A model generated the notes under the pieces. The model was not told the origin of the DNA. It worked only from the letters and a program-made list of their open reading frames with translations, and made no database searches. A stretch of 64,000 nt of DNA from Brachypodius melanocephalos (Eukaryota > Chordata > Aves > Passeriformes > Pycnonotidae). A program made the position numbers and the translations under genes. The DNA is taken from the NCBI GenBank assembly GCA_013398615.1, contig VZSR01003807.1:34421181-34485180 (forward strand). The letters run 5' to 3'. How positions within the stretch are numbered: the first letter of the stretch is position 1; every line of letters begins with the position of its first letter. Of this stretch, positions 60,656 through 64,000 are shown in pieces.

Positions 60656-62380
60656 CTATTTAGATTTTTGTCCAAACAAACAAATAAAAAAGAGAGATGA
60701 ACAGTTTAAGACTATTTTGTTGTATTGCATGTCTTTTAAATTTGTATGTTGATTCCATATTTTCTGTCACTCCCTCTTCAGTTGGCAAGTTATGAGTTAC
60801 ACCTTTCCACTTCTAGCCACACAAATTGTTTTATGTCATTGATTGGTATAATTAAGCTGTCTAGTGCAACAGTGGCAGTTCCTTGTGCTGCCAAGCAGGA
60901 GGGACCTTACTGCTGAACTTGCACAGCCTGGGATGGCCAACAATGGACCTTCCATGGAGAAGCTGGGCTTGATCTCTGAGGAAGATGATGGATATGTCAC
61001 TCGAAGTGCAGACCTGCTGAATGTGAGCAGAAAGCAACTGGCCATGAGCATCTGATGGCTGGATGCAAACTGGTAGTTGCATAAACCTCTAAGTAAAGCA
61101 AACAGTGATGAAGTGAGCTATTTTTTGAATATGAAGATAGGCTTTTTGGAGCAGACTGAAGGAGAGGATAATTCTACATTGAGTTAAAAACTCATGTCTT
61201 CTCCTACTACATCATTGCATATGATGTAATATGCAACAATAAGAAAACATACTTTAAAATATTGCATCCTTTAATAATGATACTCTAGCCCAATGATGTT
61301 ATCTCATCTTATACCCAAAGATTCAGACAGATCCTTGGCATCAAGATCAGTTCTGATCAAGAGCCCTCATGAGACGGCTGCTTAGCAAAAGGGTCGTCTT
61401 TAAAAGAGATTCCAAAATTGTAGCCTAATTAAGCCTAATTCATTCCCCTGAATAAGGTATTTGATTTTGTGCATCTATACCTTTTGTATACTTCTACATA
61501 GATACATCAAAGCTAACACTAAAAATACCTAGATTTGCAGCACAACTCCCATATTCATAACTCTTTTCATGCAATGTCTCTATAGACATTCATGTTTAGT
61601 GTCAGTCTTCACTCTTATCTAGGCTTTTTACTCTCTTCCTTTCTGCACATTGCAATATTCATGCATATAAAGTGAAGGCATATATTCTTAAATGGCCTGA
61701 GAAACTAAAATAATTCTAAATCTATGTCTAAAACAAATAAAAATATAAATACCTTGGAAAAAACTCTATAACCTCTATTAATTTTCTTTTATGTGTCATT
61801 TAGATGTATTGTTTCAGCGGTTCTTAATTTCACTGGTTTTAATTGTTGCGATTAAAAGCCACTGCACAGGCAAATCAGAAGAGGTTTGGTGGTCCTAAAC
61901 AGCAGACAGACACTAGCTGTCCTGTATGCACCAATGTAATTAGAAATGTAACCTATTTGAAGAAATGGAGGTTAAAATAGAATGAGTGGACATGAGTCCC
62001 AGAAACTAAAATGTCTGTCTAAAGAAGAGTCACTGGAGCTATCTGGAGGATCCATGTAAGCTTGATGAAGTTCCTTTTAAAAGGGTACATACTGAGAACA
62101 GATTAGGGTTATTAAGGAACCAGACATTAAATATTTTTGGCTGATAAAATCTCAGAGAAAGATAATTATTCCTTTTTTTTTTTTGTGAAGATAGCAACAG
62201 TATACTCCTTCTCTAAAAACCGTGCTAAAAATTTCCATATCACAGCTGCCCAGAGTGCATAACAAGAAGAATATTAGTAATGTCCAGATGCACATAAAAT
62301 CTACAGGGATGCCTCTTGCCAAGAGCAAAATGAAAGGGATGACAGTGTCAATCACATCCAATAGACTATGTTAATGCTTT
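60656..62380. other. A+T-rich non-coding DNA
   Basis: Apart from the small island at 60,864-61,055, no gene, repeat family or signal is recognised. Short CATATGATGTAATATGCAAC-type text near 61,217-61,236 is merely A+T-rich. Confidence 0.65.
60864..61055 (+). other. Small coding-like island, unrecognised
   Basis: A frame of 63 codons, ending in TGA, includes SRRDLTAELAQPGMANNGPS and MEKLGLISEEDDGYVTRSAD followed by LLNVSRKQLAMSI. Its composition is acidic and balanced and the local G+C is higher than on both sides. A GTGCAACAG acceptor-like site lies just upstream at about 60,870, but its pyrimidine tract is poor. No poly-A tail follows, so a processed pseudogene is not supported directly. 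It could be a terminal exon, an old gene fragment or a piece of an unclassified repeat. The minus strand is also open. Confidence 0.25.
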
Positions 62381-62554
62381 TCAAACAGTTCTTTCACACT
62401 GGAAAATAGTGCTCATTAATAATGTATCGTCCGGTATGAAGAAGAAGGAATGTTGCCTCCAAAACGGATAGAATTCATTGTTCAGCTCAATACTCGTCGG
62501 AACAATAAAGCCTCGTTTCTGAAGGACAATTTTTCTTTTGTCTTTAGGAATGTG
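62381..62554 (-). other. Candidate terminal exon or conserved element (minus strand)
   Basis: On the minus strand, after an ATCATTTCAG acceptor-like site at 62,555-62,556, the frame reads HIPKDKRKIVLQKRGFIVPT, SIELNNEFYPFWRQHSFFFI and PDDTLLMSTIFQCERTV, then TGA (57 residues). CpGs are kept at several codons (CGA, CCG ACG, CCG, CCG GAC GAT), strikingly many for this CpG-poor DNA. The product would be basic at the front and aromatic in the middle. No polyadenylation signal was identified. I do not recognise the protein; a conserved non-coding enhancer would also keep CpGs and A+T-rich words such as CCAATTAGTATAATAGG found just upstream. Confidence 0.3.
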
Positions 62555-62703
62555 CTGAAATGATTTCAAGCCTATTATACTAATTGGCCCCTTTAGTTTT
62601 AACGCGTGTGCTGCAAGTGTTGCACTTTAAGAGCCTTCTCTCTCCCCCTGCCTGTGTCCCCCTCTGCTCTGAGTGGCATTTCTGGATTGTATGAGTAACT
62701 TAC

Positions 62704-62778
62704 CAAGCTTTTCAGAACTGCTGGGTGGGTGACGGGGCAGAGTTTTTTCTCTGCTCCCCCGCTCTGTTGTTTGAGCAG
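62704..62778 (-). other. Candidate 75-base exon with GTAAGT donor (minus strand)
   Basis: On the minus strand a CCTTCCTGACAG acceptor-like site (AG at 62,780-62,779) precedes 25 open codons reading LLKQQSGGAEKKLCPVTHPA then VLKSL. The segment ends at an exact GTAAGT donor (62,703-62,698). A 149-base candidate intron separates it from the segment at 62,554, and both would join in phase 0. The intron is short but within the bird range. Another minus frame across the same bases begins at an ATG at 62,842 and would hit a stop right after this junction. There is no recognised homology. Confidence 0.25.
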
Positions 62779-62842
62779 CTGTCAGGAAGGTGGGCCTGTG
62801 GGTTTGTAGATGTATTTTGAGACTAACAGATTGTAAGCTCAC

Positions 62843-64000
62843 ACATGAGAACAGAAGAAATACTTAGAATCTGAAAAGGTTATCCACCCCTTGGAGACTA
62901 ATCTCCTAATATACTATTTTTGTCAGAAAGAACCTCAATTGCTTCTCAAACAAGCCCATTATTTTTGCCTCACAAACCATTCAGAGTGATGTTTAGAATG
63001 GTCTGCTTATAGAAAAAGGTCCTTTTATACCTGTGTGAATTCAAGATTTATTTACCTTCAGTCACTTGCCTTTGTTCTATCATCTAAAGTGACAGCCTGT
63101 ATTTGAAACAGTCACTTGCAATGTTCCTGCCCCAAAGAGCAACTGGACCAGCAAGAGAAAAATCAGCACACTTTCCTTCCTTGCTCTTAAAGAAACAGAA
63201 TAGGGCGGACTATCAAAATCCTTATCTTTCTTGGTCTGCTCACCACAGTCTCTTCATGATTGCACCAACTGCATCAGATCTCCTTTTCCCACTTCCCAGC
63301 CATGTTCTTCTTCTTCACTTTTCCACACCCCAATATTCACAAATATGTGTAACACCAATGGTATCAAACAAACTGATGATCTCAACAGCTTCTCTCTACA
63401 TGCTGAGAACAGCAGCAGGAGTTCAGGTTTCAATGCCTCTTGATATTTCCAGTCACTGTAAACTTTGGACTTTAAACTTCTCTTTGGATCCACTTGCAAC
63501 ACTGCAATAGGAAGAATGGATAAGAACTTTTGGTAAATGTTGTGGCCTGGTAGCCCCAAAGCACAGTTTGTTTTCATTTTCTAAAGAATAGAATTTGCGT
63601 TCTGATCCCCTTCTGATATCCTTCATGTCTCATCCTAATCTACAAGAACTCACAGATCCTACTCTTCCTTTGGCACAGTTAAAATCAGTGGCTGTTGCTA
63701 AGTCAGGTACTGCTCATTTAGAACCAGGCTTTACCAATCTTCCTTGCTTGCTTGTTTGACATACGTTTTTATTTTTTTAAAAAGACAAATGCCTTTCCAA
63801 GTTTTTTTAATTCTTTCAGATGACTTTTTTATGAGGTCCAGAGAATGAAGTCTCAGGTCAGGGGCTGCTTCAGCATATGTATTAAGAAATGTTAATTTCT
63901 TAATTGAAATTCTTAATTCCTTATACATGTTCTTTTTATAGCTTTTCAATGTTTGTTTCTTTGTGTAATTTACGATTTTTTCTTGCAAAATCCTCAAGTA
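62843..64000. other. Non-coding DNA to window end
   Basis: A plus-strand frame of 135 codons at 63,103-63,510 and an antisense frame over part of it are open, but the peptide has no family resemblance and biased Leu/Ser/Pro content. No start context, exon signal or CpG retention supports it. The last 300 bases are plain A+T-rich DNA. Confidence 0.55.

Noticed and set aside
63103..63510. 135-codon plus-strand frame as a gene
   Set aside because: No family resemblance, no splice or promoter context, biased Leu/Ser/Pro content and an open antisense frame; frames of this length occur by chance in 64 kb.

Overview
This window looks like nuclear DNA from a bird, probably a songbird, and it is almost entirely non-coding. 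The evidence is at least four 5'-truncated copies of the avian-type LINE CR1, recognised by reverse-transcriptase C-terminal peptides and by the octamer-type 3' end that reads ATTCTGTG/ATTCTATG. There are also solo endogenous-retrovirus LTRs, a strongly A+T-rich and CpG-poor background, many short microsatellites, and two runs of N that mark assembly gaps. A crocodilian or turtle is less likely but is not excluded by sequence reading alone. No bacterial-style genes, operons, CRISPR arrays, tRNA or rRNA genes were seen. I recognise no complete protein-coding gene; the window is either a gene desert or lies within one or more very large introns.

Layout. 1-7.86 kb is unique A+T-rich DNA with microsatellites and an A/C-only tract near 6.1-6.2 kb. 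7.86-9.18 kb is a minus-strand CR1 with a purine microsatellite expanded inside it. 9.2-15.5 kb is unique sequence. 15.47-16.35 kb is a plus-strand CR1. 16.3-21.7 kb is unique. 21.7-22.63 kb is a plus-strand CR1 that has lost its catalytic core yet keeps an open frame over the join. 22.6-34.06 kb is unique, with a gap at 28.10-28.21 kb and a small CpG-richer island at 29.6-29.8 kb that could be a minus-strand exon. 34.06-34.50 kb is a minus-strand CR1. 34.5-55.4 kb is unique, with a gap at 50.96-51.06 kb and a plausible exon at 52.2 kb. 55.46-56.62 kb holds two different solo LTRs lying 88 bases apart, each with a perfect target-site duplication. 56.6-64 kb is unique, with an LTR-like promoter/polyA module at 60.5 kb, a small coding-like island at 60.9 kb and a CpG-retaining block at 62.4-62.8 kb.

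The best supported results are the two solo LTRs (6-bp and 5-bp target-site duplications, in-place promoter or polyadenylation motifs) and the four CR1 copies. The most interesting unexplained signal is the minus-strand block at 62,381-62,778. Two open segments there are separated by a 149-base candidate intron with an exact GTAAGT donor, and the downstream segment keeps an unusual number of CpGs. The exon candidates are hypotheses from reading frame and splice motifs only; none was matched to a known protein. Because the window is repeat and intergenic DNA, the parts do not form a pathway. The LTRs are the only places where promoter-like elements are clearly assembled.
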